Shown: one piece after another, positions 25,702 to 34,923 of the stretch | Layout: every line of letters starts with the position of its first letter | Numbering within the stretch: the first letter of the stretch is position 1 | From: JBOGNO01 sp050747245 | Lineage (GTDB): Bacteria > Acidobacteriota > Terriglobia > Acidiferrales > UBA7541 | Length of the DNA: 64,000 nt | Direction of reading: 5' to 3' | NCBI GenBank assembly: GCA_050747245.1 | Contig: JBOGNO010000008.1 | Span: 1 to 64,000 of the forward strand | The notes under the pieces: model-generated | Database searches by the model: none | Told to the model about the DNA's origin: nothing | What the model saw: the letters and a program-made list of their open reading frames with translations, nothing else | Translations under genes and position numbers: made by a program

Positions 25702-27137
25702 TGTGCCGCAGCGAACGAACTCACTACATGGTAAAGAAACTGCGTTCCCTTGCGGAAAGAATCGAGCGGGATGCGCTCATCATCAGCGTGCATGCGAAGG
25801 ATGTCCTGCTCGGTGAGCGGGAAGGGAAGCAGGCCATAAGACTGCACGCTGCGCACGCGGAGGAAGGCGGAATCCGTGGCGCCGGTGGACATCATGGGTA
25901 TTACCGAGGCGCCGGGAAAATCCACGGCCGCGGCTTTTTGCATGGTTTGAAAGAACGGAGTTTCCGTGGCCGAAGAAGGTGCCGGCTGGCCGGGAGTTCC
26001 CTGCACGACAAGTTGCACCTGCGGATCGTTCACGAGTTTTCGCAATTGATCGAGCAGGGGATCGAGCAGATTGCCGGGCAGCAGCCTGATATTCAGCACG
26101 GCGCGAGCTTGCGAAGGAACTACGTTGGCGCGGATGCCGGCTTCGAGCATGGTAGGGGCAATGGTGTCGCGCAGCATGGAATTCCATACCGGGCTTTCGT
26201 CGGAAAGGATTTTTGCGGCGTGCTCCTGGCGATCGGAGGTCTCGAGTGCGCGCATCCATTTGGCCGTTTCATCGTCCTCGACGGCCGCGAGGCCTTCGAA
26301 ATAGGCGTGGGTGATGCTATTGAGCTGCACGGGAGTCTCGAATGCGCCAATTTTTGTGATGGCCGCGGAGAGATGCACGACGGAATTGTCTTTTCGCGGC
26401 AGGGAACCGTGGCCGGACGTGCCGGTGGCAGTCACCTGCACGTTGTAGGGAACCTTTTCGCTGGCCTGCACGCCGACATAGAGGACTTTTCCGTCTTTTA
26501 CGATGACGCGGCCTTCCTCGTTGAGCGAAAAGCCGCAGGCGATTTTGTCCCAGTATTTTTCGACGGCCACGCGCATGCCCTGCTCGCCGCCAGCTTCTTC
26601 GTCGCTTTCGGCGAGGAGAATGACGTCGCGATTGAGGCGAGCGCCGGAACGCTTGAGCGCCACCATAACGGCGACGTTGGCGACGGCCATGCCCTTGTCG
26701 TCAATCGCTCCGCGGCCATAGAGATAGCCGCCCTGAATGACCGCGCCGAAGGGATCCACGGTCCACTTGCTCGCGTCCACCCCGACCACATCCAGATGGC
26801 CCATCAGCAAGAGCGCCGTGGCGGGATTCGGGAGCGGTCCGGCATTGAGCCGCGCGATCAAGATTGCGCGGCCCGGCGCGGTTTCGTACACGTCGTTGGG
26901 AATACCCTCCTTGGTCAGAATGGCGGAGAGGTATTTCGCGGCGGGGAGTTCGTTGCCGGGAGGATTCGACGTATTCATGCGAATAAGGTCCTGAAGCCAT
27001 CCGAGCGCTTCTTGATTCAGCTGGTTCCAGTCAAGGGATGCCGGCGCCGCGGACTGCGTCTGCGCGCGAGCAACGCTCGAACCAGTGAATGCCAGAAGCA
27101 GTGCGGTGAGCGCGGCGCGGACAAGAATTGACTTCAT
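25698..27137 (-). CDS. Secreted M20-family metallopeptidase
   Basis: 479 residues with a signal peptide (ALTALLLAFTGSSVARAQ). M20 zinc-site motifs are GHLDVVGVD (His, Asp), GRGAIDDKG (bridging Asp), LAESDEEAGG (catalytic Glu and zinc Glu) and a C-terminal HADDERI (His). The dimerisation lid starts near VQVTATGTSGHGSLP. It should hydrolyse peptides or N-acyl amino acids in the periplasm or outside; the exact substrate is unknown. It is first in a two-gene unit with pyk and divergent from the VWFA gene. Confidence 0.93.
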   Translation of the reverse strand: MKSILVRAALTALLLAFTGSSVARAQTQSAAPASLDWNQLNQEALGWLQDLIRMNTSNPPGNELPAAKYLSAILTKEGIPNDVYETAPGRAILIARLNAGPLPNPATALLLMGHLDVVGVDASKWTVDPFGAVIQGGYLYGRGAIDDKGMAVANVAVMVALKRSGARLNRDVILLAESDEEAGGEQGMRVAVEKYWDKIACGFSLNEEGRVIVKDGKVLYVGVQASEKVPYNVQVTATGTSGHGSLPRKDNSVVHLSAAITKIGAFETPVQLNSITHAYFEGLAAVEDDETAKWMRALETSDRQEHAAKILSDESPVWNSMLRDTIAPTMLEAGIRANVVPSQARAVLNIRLLPGNLLDPLLDQLRKLVNDPQVQLVVQGTPGQPAPSSATETPFFQTMQKAAAVDFPGASVIPMMSTGATDSAFLRVRSVQSYGLLPFPLTEQDILRMHADDERIPLDSFRKGTQFLYHVVSSFAAAQ

Positions 27138-27294
27138 TTGTTACCCCCAAACGTGAGTTGGGCTGGAATTCGCATTCGCAAACGCATCATAGTAGCACGC
27201 GAGGGGACGGTGCGCGGACGCCGAGCGCGTGGCAGTTCTCCACGGTTGACCATCCGGACGAGGCGTGGCAGCATCCAATCTCTGAGAGGTCGTT

Positions 27295-28341
27295 ATGCCA
27301 AGAAGCAGGACTGTTTTTCGAGCTACGATTTTGATTCTTTTTACGCTGGCATTGGCCGTGCCGCCAGCGGCGATGCGCGCGTTTGCCCAGCAAGACTCCG
27401 GGCCGCAGAAACCCGCTTCACCGCAACAACAGCAGCAAGCCACCATCACCGTCCAGGCTCCGGCGGTGAATATCGACGCGGTGGTGACCGATCAGGACGG
27501 CAACATCCTGACCGGATTGAAGAAGGAGAACTTTCGAGTCTATGACGAAAACAAGGAGCAGCAGATCACCAACTTCGCGCCGACCGACGCGCCGATCACG
27601 ATCGTCATCGTTATGGAATTCAGCTCCCGTTTTTATGGGATTTTTGCGCAGTATGGAACCTACTGGTCGGATGAGTTCCTGGGCCACCTGGGACAGAAGG
27701 ACTGGGTTGCGCTGGTCACCTACGATTTAAAGACGACGATTCGAACCGATTTCACGCAGAACAAGATGGAAGTGCGGGACGCCATTCGCCAGCTCTTCTT
27801 TCCCGATTTTCACGAAGCCAATATGTTCGATGCGCTGCTCGAAACCGTGGACCGGCTGAAAGATGTGCAAGGCAAAAAATCCATCCTTCTGATGTCCACG
27901 GGCTACGACACATTCAGCAAGCACACCTACGACCAGACATTGAAAGCGATGAAGCAGACCGACGTGACGATTTTTGCCGTCAGCACGGGCGAAGCGATCG
28001 CTGTCCGTACCGGGGCGGATGCAGATATCGGTTATTTGCAAGCGCAGAATCAGCTCAACTCGTTGACGAAACTAACGGGGGGCTATGCGTGGTTCCCGCG
28101 ATTCGATGGAGAATTGCCGAGCATCTTCAATTCGGTGACGGCTTTTCTGCGCAACCAGTACACGATCGGATTCACGCCTACCAATTACGCGACGGATGGC
28201 AAATTTCACAAGCTGAGGGTGGAGGTTGTAGACGACGCCGGCAACCCGCTGATGACCACGAACAAGAAAGGCAAGAAGCAGAAAATCGTGGTGTACGCGC
28301 GGGAGGGCTACCTCACGCCGAAAGGCAGCGTCGGAGATTGA
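27295..28341 (+). CDS. Secreted VWFA-related acidobacterial protein
   Basis: 348 residues. A signal peptide (TILILFTLALAVPPAAMRAFA), a Gln-rich linker, then the VWFA-related domain typical of Acidobacteria: VNIDAVVTDQDGNILTGLKKENFRVYDE, followed by ITIVIVMEFSS, where a MIDAS-like DxSxS is replaced by E-F-S-S, and KKSILLMSTGYD. The end, NQYTIGFTPTNYATDGKFHKL, is also characteristic. It probably mediates protein-protein or surface contacts; the partner is unknown. GAGG lies five bases before the ATG. This family is one reason for assigning the window to Acidobacteria. Confidence 0.88.
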   Translation: MPRSRTVFRATILILFTLALAVPPAAMRAFAQQDSGPQKPASPQQQQQATITVQAPAVNIDAVVTDQDGNILTGLKKENFRVYDENKEQQITNFAPTDAPITIVIVMEFSSRFYGIFAQYGTYWSDEFLGHLGQKDWVALVTYDLKTTIRTDFTQNKMEVRDAIRQLFFPDFHEANMFDALLETVDRLKDVQGKKSILLMSTGYDTFSKHTYDQTLKAMKQTDVTIFAVSTGEAIAVRTGADADIGYLQAQNQLNSLTKLTGGYAWFPRFDGELPSIFNSVTAFLRNQYTIGFTPTNYATDGKFHKLRVEVVDDAGNPLMTTNKKGKKQKIVVYAREGYLTPKGSVGD

Positions 28342-28369
28342 AGCTTTGTTAGTCCGGCGCGGCCGCGCC

Positions 28370-29377
28370 TCAATAGCCACGCGCGAGATCCACGCGATTC
28401 AATAGCTCCCGCCCTGAAAACCAGCGCTCGAGATTTTCCACGAGCAAATCCATTTGCCGGTCCCACAGCGATTCGCTCGCGGCGCTCAGGTGCGGCGTGA
28501 TGAAAATATTTTCCAGGCGCCACAAAGGGCTCTCGGGAGGCAGCGGCTCTTCCGCGGCGACGTCGAGGCCGGCGCCGGCGATTTTTCGCTCGCGGAGGGC
28601 CGCGGCGAGAGCCGCTTCATCTACCAGCGAACCGCGCGCCACGTTGATGAAATAGGCGTCCGGCTTCATTTTCGAAAATTGACTCGCGCCCATCAGGTGA
28701 TGTGTCTCGGGAGTTTCCGGAGCGGCGAGCACGACGAAATCAGCCTGCGGAAGCGCACGATCGAGCTCCGTCGAAGGTAGGATCTTCTCCGCAACGGACA
28801 AATCGCCGCGGCCAGAGAGCGTGACGCCCGTGACGAGCAAGCCCAACGGTCGCGCGAGGCGCGCGAGCTCCGTCCCGATCTTGCCGAAGCCGATGATGAG
28901 GAGCCGCCGGCCGCGCAATTCGCGCGGGCGGGGAAGGGCGTCCCAAATTTCCTGCTGCGCCCAGTGGGCGGCGGCCTGCTGGCGCATGGCGTCCGGGAAC
29001 CGTCGCGCCAGCGCAAGGAGCATGCCCAGTATGTGCTCGGCCATGGGAGCGGCATGGATGCCGCCGGCGTTGGTCACTTCGATGCCGCTCGAGCGCAGCT
29101 CGGGATACATGAGCTGCATGACGCCGGCGGCGGTCGAGTGAATCCATTTGAGGCGGCGAGCGAGAGAGAACTGCTCGGGCCGAAGCGAGTAACCGGTCAG
29201 GATGTCCGTGTCCGGCAGTTCCTCGGCGACGCGGTCGTAGTTCGGGAGCTGCACAACGCGCATATCCGGCCAGCGGCGGCGGAGACGCGCGCCGAAATCG
29301 GAGGGCGGCTGCCAAAGCGTGAAGGGATGCCACGTGGCGATGAGCAGCTTGGTTTCGGCCGGCGAATTGTGTTTCAT
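28370..29377 (-). CDS. D-2-hydroxyacid dehydrogenase (NAD(P)-dependent)
   Basis: 335 residues. The NAD-binding region has LLIIGFGKIGTELARLARPLG; catalytic residues lie in INVARGSLVDEAAL (Arg), a Glu in AGLDVAAEEPLP and the His in FITPHLSAASES. It is close to the GhrA/CtBP-like branch that reduces glyoxylate or hydroxypyruvate, but the substrate cannot be fixed. The ATG at 29377 overlaps the stop of gpmI by four bases. In-frame sequence upstream of it is a shadow of gpmI. It is the last gene of the glgC-to-gpmI operon. Confidence 0.88.
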   Translation of the reverse strand: MKHNSPAETKLLIATWHPFTLWQPPSDFGARLRRRWPDMRVVQLPNYDRVAEELPDTDILTGYSLRPEQFSLARRLKWIHSTAAGVMQLMYPELRSSGIEVTNAGGIHAAPMAEHILGMLLALARRFPDAMRQQAAAHWAQQEIWDALPRPRELRGRRLLIIGFGKIGTELARLARPLGLLVTGVTLSGRGDLSVAEKILPSTELDRALPQADFVVLAAPETPETHHLMGASQFSKMKPDAYFINVARGSLVDEAALAAALRERKIAGAGLDVAAEEPLPPESPLWRLENIFITPHLSAASESLWDRQMDLLVENLERWFSGRELLNRVDLARGY

Positions 29378-30942
29378 TGCGCCGTGACGCGCAGATCGCG
29401 GCCGGTCATCTCCACGGGTGCGGGCAGGCCGAGGATGCCGAGAAGCGTCGGTGAGATATCGCGGAGCGAGCCGCCGGAGCGCAGGCGGGCACGGCCGTCT
29501 TCGCCGACAAAAATGAATGGCACGGGATTTGTGGTGTGATAAGTATGCGGACCGCCGGTCACGGGATCGATCATGGTCTCGGCGTTTCCGTGATCCGCGG
29601 TGATGATCCACGCGCCGCCGCGCGGGCGCAGCGACTGAAATATTTTTCCCAGACACTCGTCCACGGCTTCGACGGCTTTGATGGCGGCCTCGAGCTTTCC
29701 GGAATGCCCGACCATGTCGGCATTGGCAAAATTCATGATGATGGCATCGAAATCCCCTTTTTCGATGGCTTTCACGGCCGCTTCGGCGATGCCCGCGGCG
29801 GACATCTCAGGCTTTAGATCGTACGTCGGCACTTTCGGCGAGGGGACAAGAATGCGCTCCTCGCCGCCGAAGGGTTTTTCCACGCCGCCATTGAAAAAAT
29901 AAGTGACATGCGCGTATTTCTCCGTTTCCGCGCAGCGCAGATTGCGAAAATTGCTCTCCGCGAAAACCTGTGCAAGGATGTGCTCGACTTTTTCGGGACC
30001 AAGAACGAAGCGCAGCCATGGCCAGGTCTTTTCATACTGCGTCATGGCCACGTAGCAGAGATTCTTCGGGCGGGCGGGGTCGGGAAATTTGTCGAAGCCA
30101 GGCTCGGCAAGCGCGCGGGTGGTCTGGCGGGCGCGGTCGGCGCGGAAATTGAAGAAGATGACCGCGTCGCCGTCGCGGATAAGTCCGCGAGGTGCGGCGG
30201 ATTTTCCCGGCGCAGGAGCTTCGGTGATGCAAATGGGAACGACAAATTCATCGGTCACTCCCTTTTCGTAGCTGGCGCGCATCGCGGCGATTGGGTCGCT
30301 GGTTTTTATCTCCGCGTCGCAGTGGACCATGGCGCGATAGGCGCGCTCGATGCGCTCCCAACGATTGTCGCGGTCCATGGCGTAATAGCGCCCGGAAACA
30401 CTGGCGATTTTTCCGAGGGAATACTCGCGCATCTTCTGTTCAAGGCGGCGGAGGTAGTCCACGCCGGAATTCGGAGGTGTGTCGCGGCCGTCCATGAAGC
30501 AGTGGATGAAAACGCGCTCGACGCGATTCTCCCGCGCCATGCGCAGCAGGGCGAAGAGATGCTCGAGCTGCGAATGCACTCCGCCGTCGCTCAGAAGGCC
30601 GAGGAGGTGAAGCTGGCGCTCGCGGCCGCGCTGCATGGCTTCCAGCAGCAGCGGCTGGCGAAAAAATTCGCCGCTAGCAATAAGATTGTCGATGCGCGTG
30701 ATGTCCATGAGAATGATGCGGCCCGCGCCGATATTGAGATGGCCCACTTCGCTATTGCCCATCTGGCCTTCGGGAAGTCCGACGAACGGGCCCGAAGTGT
30801 GAATCAGCGTGTTTGGAAAATCCTTGATGAGCCGGTCATAGTTCGGCTTGCGCGCCAGCGCGATGGCATTGCCCTTGGTTTCGACACGGTAGCCCCAGCC
30901 GTCAAGCACGGTGAGGACGATTGGTTTCGGTCGCTTGGCCAT
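29374..30942 (-). CDS. gpmI: 2,3-bisphosphoglycerate-independent phosphoglycerate mutase
   Basis: 522 residues. It interconverts 3- and 2-phosphoglycerate by way of a phosphoserine and two Mn2+ ions. The N-terminal metal site is VLTVLDGWGYR; the phosphoserine is in GQMGNSEVGHLNIGAGR; the substrate-binding segment is FIHCFMDGRDTPP; and the C-terminal metal site includes ADHGNAE with NFANADMVGHSG. The start was placed at MAKRPKPIVL, where homology begins. It lies 4 bases after the DUF4870 gene and upstream of the dehydrogenase, within an operon that also has eno. Confidence 0.95.
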   Translation of the reverse strand: MAKRPKPIVLTVLDGWGYRVETKGNAIALARKPNYDRLIKDFPNTLIHTSGPFVGLPEGQMGNSEVGHLNIGAGRIILMDITRIDNLIASGEFFRQPLLLEAMQRGRERQLHLLGLLSDGGVHSQLEHLFALLRMARENRVERVFIHCFMDGRDTPPNSGVDYLRRLEQKMREYSLGKIASVSGRYYAMDRDNRWERIERAYRAMVHCDAEIKTSDPIAAMRASYEKGVTDEFVVPICITEAPAPGKSAAPRGLIRDGDAVIFFNFRADRARQTTRALAEPGFDKFPDPARPKNLCYVAMTQYEKTWPWLRFVLGPEKVEHILAQVFAESNFRNLRCAETEKYAHVTYFFNGGVEKPFGGEERILVPSPKVPTYDLKPEMSAAGIAEAAVKAIEKGDFDAIIMNFANADMVGHSGKLEAAIKAVEAVDECLGKIFQSLRPRGGAWIITADHGNAETMIDPVTGGPHTYHTTNPVPFIFVGEDGRARLRSGGSLRDISPTLLGILGLPAPVEMTGRDLRVTAQ

Positions 30943-30946
30943 CGCT

Positions 30947-31387
30947 CTAGTTTGAGACACACTTGAGCGCCAACTTACCGAGAACCGGATATTGCGCCCA
31001 CTTGCCCTGCTTCGCCTGGATGCCGAAATAAATCCCCAAAGCAAGACTGATTGCCCAAACTCCCATAAACACCAGCCATAAGAGAGGAAAGAACAAAAAG
31101 AAATGCGGAGGAAGACTTTGCGGGGGATGTCCTGACCCCGCTGCCTGGCCGATTTTCAAAATGAACAAGAACATGAACACAGCCATCGCGGCAATCGTAA
31201 GGAGGAACCGCAGGATTTCCCAGAAGAGCGCCTGGAGGGCATGAAAGGCGACGAACGGAGATTTCCGCCTCACCAGGTAAATCACCAGGGGCCCAATAAA
31301 TCCGGTCAGTGCCATCAATAACTGCGCGAGGAAGGCCATGGTTTTTTCGTCTTCGGAGGGCGCGGGAAATGAAGACATGTCGGACAT
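30947..31387 (-). CDS. DUF4870-like small membrane protein
   Basis: 146 residues with three to four hydrophobic helices and an SEDEKTMAFLAQLLMAL N-terminus typical of DUF4870 proteins, followed by GPLVIYLVRRKSPFVAFHALQAL. The family is of unknown function. GAGG lies seven bases before the ATG. It sits between eno and gpmI, 3 and 4 bases from each, so it is co-expressed with glycolytic enzymes although nothing shows a direct link. Confidence 0.85.
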   Translation of the reverse strand: MSDMSSFPAPSEDEKTMAFLAQLLMALTGFIGPLVIYLVRRKSPFVAFHALQALFWEILRFLLTIAAMAVFMFLFILKIGQAAGSGHPPQSLPPHFFLFFPLLWLVFMGVWAISLALGIYFGIQAKQGKWAQYPVLGKLALKCVSN

Positions 31388-31390
31388 GAT

Positions 31391-32701
31391 TTACCTCGCT
31401 CTGGCGGCGAGCGCCTGGTGGCCAGGGAAACGCGCGGCGGCACCCAACTCTTCCTCGATTCGGAGGAGCTGATTGTATTTCGCGATGCGGTCGGTGCGCG
31501 AGGCGGAACCAGTCTTAATTTGCCCCGCGCCCATAGCCACGGCGAAATCGGCGATGAAGGCGTCTTCGGTTTCGCCCGAGCGGTGGGAAACAATCGCGCG
31601 ATAACCCGCCTTGCGAGCCATCTCCACTGCTTCGATGGTTTCGCTCACGCTGCCGATTTGATTGAGTTTGATCAAGATTGCGTTGCCGATTTTTTCGGAG
31701 ATACCGCGCGCGAAAATTTTCGGATTAGTGACAAAAATGTCGTCGCCGACGAGCTGCAATTTCCCGCCGAGTTCACGCGTCAGATGCTTCCACCCCTCCC
31801 AGTCCTCTTCGGACATCCCGTCCTCGAGGGAGACAATGGGGTATTGCCGAGCCCAATGCGACCAGAACTCGACCATTTGCTCGGAGGAGTGCTGCGATTT
31901 ATCGGATTTTTTGAAGATATATTTCTTGCTCGATTTGTCGAAGAATTCGCTGGAGGCGGGATCCAGCGCAATGGAAATCTGTTCACCCGGCTTGTAGCCT
32001 GCCGCGGCGATCGCTTCCAGAACGCGTTCGACTGCCTCATCGTTCGATTTCAGATTAGGAGCGAAACCGCCTTCATCGCCGACCGCCGTGAAGTAGCCAT
32101 TCTTTTTGAGCACGGCCTTTAGGCGATGGAAGACCTCCACGCCCATGCGCAGGGCTTCGCGAAAATTTGGCGCGCCGAGGGGCATAACCATGAATTCCTG
32201 GAAGTCCACGGAGTTATCTGCGTGTGCGCCGCCGTTGAGGATATTCATCATTGGTACCGGGAGAAGATTCGCGGAAGCGTCCGTCGAATAGCGCGCGAGG
32301 TAGCGATAGAGCGGCTCGCTCGCCGCCGCGGCAGCGGCGCGGGCGGCGGCCATGGAGACGGCGAGAATGGCATTCGCACCGAAATTGGATTTATTCGGCG
32401 TGCCGTCCGCTTCGAGCATGCGGCGATCCAGCACGCGCTGGTCGGCGGCGTTCATACCAGTGATGGCTTTGGCGATCGCGCCATTCACGTGCTCGACGGC
32501 GCGCAGCACACCTTTGCCGAGATAGCGCGAGGCGTCGCCGTCGCGCAACTCGAGGGCTTCGTGCTCGCCCGTCGAAGCGCCGGAAGGCACGGCTGCGCGG
32601 CCCAGAGCCCCGCCCGCGAGCAGCACATCCGCTTCGACGGTGGGATTGCCGCGCGAATCGAGAATTTCGCGGCCGTGCACGCGGACGATTTTTGCCGACA
32701 T
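31391..32701 (-). CDS. eno: Enolase
   Basis: 436 residues. It dehydrates 2-phosphoglycerate to phosphoenolpyruvate. Motifs are the N-terminal HGREILDSRGNPTVEAD, the loop GASTGEHEALELRDGD, FQEFMVMPLG, the Mg2+ ligands in IALDPASSEF, SLEDGMSEEDWEGW and GDDIFVTN, and the signature LIKLNQIGSVSET with the substrate His in AIVSHRSGETED. AAGGAG lies six bases before the ATG. Upstream, the methyltransferase gene ends three bases away. Confidence 0.97.
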   Translation of the reverse strand: MSAKIVRVHGREILDSRGNPTVEADVLLAGGALGRAAVPSGASTGEHEALELRDGDASRYLGKGVLRAVEHVNGAIAKAITGMNAADQRVLDRRMLEADGTPNKSNFGANAILAVSMAAARAAAAAASEPLYRYLARYSTDASANLLPVPMMNILNGGAHADNSVDFQEFMVMPLGAPNFREALRMGVEVFHRLKAVLKKNGYFTAVGDEGGFAPNLKSNDEAVERVLEAIAAAGYKPGEQISIALDPASSEFFDKSSKKYIFKKSDKSQHSSEQMVEFWSHWARQYPIVSLEDGMSEEDWEGWKHLTRELGGKLQLVGDDIFVTNPKIFARGISEKIGNAILIKLNQIGSVSETIEAVEMARKAGYRAIVSHRSGETEDAFIADFAVAMGAGQIKTGSASRTDRIAKYNQLLRIEEELGAAARFPGHQALAARAR

Positions 32702-32704
32702 CGC

Positions 32705-33472
32705 TTACTCCTTGCGGGCGAGGATCAAATAGAAATCAAATTTCACCGGGATGGTATCCATTCCCTGCGCTTTGTGAAAGCGCAATTCCAGATCACGCCA
32801 ATACGAATCTGCATCGGTCAGGGAACGGCTGTATGCGGCCCCATAAGAGGTCGAGCGGCAGAAGCCCGCAAATTCATGTGGCGACATCGGCACGATAGCG
32901 GGAATCGTGGTTTCCTCCAAGACCGCGAGGCCGGGAGCGGCGCGCACGATGCTCTGCGGAAATTCCTTGCGGCGCAAGCGCGCATCGCGAAAACGCTCCC
33001 AATGCTGCTCGAATTCTTCGCGAATCACGGTCTGCACGGCTGCGGGCGTGGTGGGAAATTCGTAGCCGTACACGGCAAAAATTCCGTCGCGCCGCAGCCA
33101 GTGCGTGACGTTCGACATCACCTGCGGCACGTCCATCCAGTGCAGCGAAGTGGCACAGTTCACCAGGTCTACGCTCTCCGGCGCTTGCTCGCATTCCTCT
33201 GCGGTCGAGACGTGCACGATGGCGCGTGGAACAGCTTCGCGAAGCTTTTCGGCCATGAGCGGATCGGGCTCGACGGCGATGACCTCCGCGAAGTGCTGTA
33301 GGAGCGCGCCGGTGGCATTGCCCGTGCCCGCGCCCAAGTCCATGGCGTGCCGGCGATAGCCGGGCGGAAGTGAAGAGAGAATATGTTCGAAGAGCGCGTC
33401 AGGATAAGGCGGCCGAAATGTCAGGTAATCGCCGGCCGCCTGACCGAAACGGGATTCGAAAGGGCCGGTCAT
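32705..33472 (-). CDS. SAM-dependent class I methyltransferase
   Basis: 255 residues. The SAM-binding motif I is AMDLGAGTGNATGAL, motif II VIAVEPDPLMAEKL, and the post-motif LVNCATSLHWMDVPQVM resembles the family of yeast TMT1/trans-aconitate-type and UbiE-like methyltransferases. The N-terminus FGQAAGDYLTFRPPYPDALF supports the 'class I, YafE-like' group. The acceptor substrate is unknown. It lies between glgC (10 bases) and eno (3 bases) in one operon. Confidence 0.88.
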   Translation of the reverse strand: MTGPFESRFGQAAGDYLTFRPPYPDALFEHILSSLPPGYRRHAMDLGAGTGNATGALLQHFAEVIAVEPDPLMAEKLREAVPRAIVHVSTAEECEQAPESVDLVNCATSLHWMDVPQVMSNVTHWLRRDGIFAVYGYEFPTTPAAVQTVIREEFEQHWERFRDARLRRKEFPQSIVRAAPGLAVLEETTIPAIVPMSPHEFAGFCRSTSYGAAYSRSLTDADSYWRDLELRFHKAQGMDTIPVKFDFYLILARKE

Positions 33473-33481
33473 TGCGCGGGA

Positions 33482-34714
33482 TTATTCCGGCTCTTCGATC
33501 ATGGAATCCGAGCGCACTACGACCGTGATTCCATCCGCGGTGAGGTGATAGCGTGCGCGGTCGGCTTCCGGATCGTAGCCGATGACAGTGTGCTCGGGGA
33601 GACTGACGTGGCGGTCAATGATGGCGCGCCGGATTTTAGAATGACGGCCGATATTCACGTGGTTATAGATGATGGATTCACTCGTCTCGCAATAGCTATT
33701 CACGCGCACGTCGTAGCCGACGACACAATTCTTCACAGTGCCGCCCGAAATAATCGAGCCGCCGGCGACGATGGAGTCCAGCGCGACGCCCATCCGGCCG
33801 GGATCGGCGAAAACGAATTTCACAGGGGGATATTGCTGCTGCCAAGTGTGCAGCGGCCAGCCTTTATCGTAGAGGTTGAAGACCGGTGTGACCGCGACGA
33901 GATCCATGTTGGCTTCATAGTAGGCGTCAATGGTGCCGACGTCGCGCCAGTAGGCAGTCTCTTTTTTGTTTTCATCGACAAAGTTATAGGCGAAGACGCG
34001 GTGGCTATGGATGATGCGCGGAATAATGTCGCGCCCAAAATCGTGCGAGGAATTCTTGTCTTCCGCATCAGCGACGAGGATCGGCACCACGAGATGCGTG
34101 TTGAAAATGTACACGCCCATGGACGCGTTGACCTTTCCCGTCCGGCCCTTTGACGGCCGAGGATGCGGGGGCTTTTCTTCGAAACCGATGATGCGCCAGT
34201 TCTGATCGGTTTCGATAACACCGAGCTTCCGGGCAGCGCCTGCGGCATCCACTTCCAGCGTGGCGACGGTGACGTCGGCGCCCGCTTCCACATGCTGCTG
34301 CAACATCTTCTGGTAGTTCATTTTGTAGATGTGGTCGCCGGAAAGAAAAATGACGTAATTCGATTGCTCGCTGCCGATGGAATAAATGTTTTGATAGACG
34401 GCGTCGGCAGTGCCCAGATACCAGTTGGTCGAGACGCGCATTTGTGGCGGCAGGACTTCGATAAAATCGCCGACACCCATGAGGGAAGACCATCCGCGGC
34501 GGATGTGGCGGTTGAGGCTGAGAGCTTTGTACTGCGTGAGCACGAAGACGCGGCGCAGATCGCTATTGAGGCAGTTTGAGAGGGTGACATCAATGATGCG
34601 ATAGACGCCACCGAAGGGCACCGCGGGCTTGGCGCGGTCGCGCGTGAGCGGCCACAGCCGCTCGCCTTGGCCTCCGGCCATCAGGACTCCGATCGCTTCT
34701 CGCATGAAAGACAT
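33482..34714 (-). CDS. glgC: Glucose-1-phosphate adenylyltransferase
   Basis: 410 residues. It makes ADP-glucose from ATP and glucose-1-phosphate for glycogen synthesis. The N-terminal pyrophosphorylase motif is GVLMAGGQGERLWPLTRDRA; next come YRIIDVTLSNCLNSDLRR, the substrate loop WYLGTADAVYQN, FLSGDHIYKM, IIGFEEKPPHP, and a C-terminal left-handed beta-helix (NCVVGYDVRVNSYCE, HVNIGRHSKIRRAIID). The start ATG 34714 gives a short lead before the conserved motif; ATG 34705 is the alternative. The ribosome site is weak. It is first in the operon that includes eno and gpmI; the integrated element lies about 130 bases upstream of its start. Confidence 0.93.
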   Translation of the reverse strand: MSFMREAIGVLMAGGQGERLWPLTRDRAKPAVPFGGVYRIIDVTLSNCLNSDLRRVFVLTQYKALSLNRHIRRGWSSLMGVGDFIEVLPPQMRVSTNWYLGTADAVYQNIYSIGSEQSNYVIFLSGDHIYKMNYQKMLQQHVEAGADVTVATLEVDAAGAARKLGVIETDQNWRIIGFEEKPPHPRPSKGRTGKVNASMGVYIFNTHLVVPILVADAEDKNSSHDFGRDIIPRIIHSHRVFAYNFVDENKKETAYWRDVGTIDAYYEANMDLVAVTPVFNLYDKGWPLHTWQQQYPPVKFVFADPGRMGVALDSIVAGGSIISGGTVKNCVVGYDVRVNSYCETSESIIYNHVNIGRHSKIRRAIIDRHVSLPEHTVIGYDPEADRARYHLTADGITVVVRSDSMIEEPE

Positions 34715-34842
34715 GGGGTTCCGGCTTGCGCAAATTTTTGTGGAGCAACCGCCTGGAGCGGCGACTCCGCCTGCCTCTAGCGGTGGCCTCGCCGCAGGGC
34801 GGCTCATTCTAGCAGTAACCTTACCAGACGCCCAAATGCTGA

Positions 34843-34861
34843 CTTTCCGGGCAAACTGCCC
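34843..34861 (+). repeat. attL core (19-bp direct repeat)
   Basis: CTTTCCGGGCAAACTGCCC, identical to the copy at the right end. It contains the inverted repeat GGGCA-AAC-TGCCC. On this side the flanking bases extend it to TCCGGGCA/TGCCCGGA, a plausible pair of recombinase half-sites. Confidence 0.8.
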
Positions 34862-34902
34862 GGAGAGAAAAACCCCAGCAAAAGTCGGCCAATCCAAGCG
34901 GC

Positions 34903-34922
34903 GGTGACAGAACGGTGTCACC
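34903..34922. promoter_or_regulatory. Inverted repeat upstream of the integrase (possible operator or arm site)
   Basis: GGTGACA-GAACGG-TGTCACC, perfect 7-base arms ending two bases before the integrase ATG. Related GACACC/GGTGTC inverted repeats occur at 38414-38457 and 39898-39921 within the same element. The position suggests autoregulation of the integrase or a recombination-directionality site (inference). Confidence 0.45.
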
Positions 34923-34923
34923 G

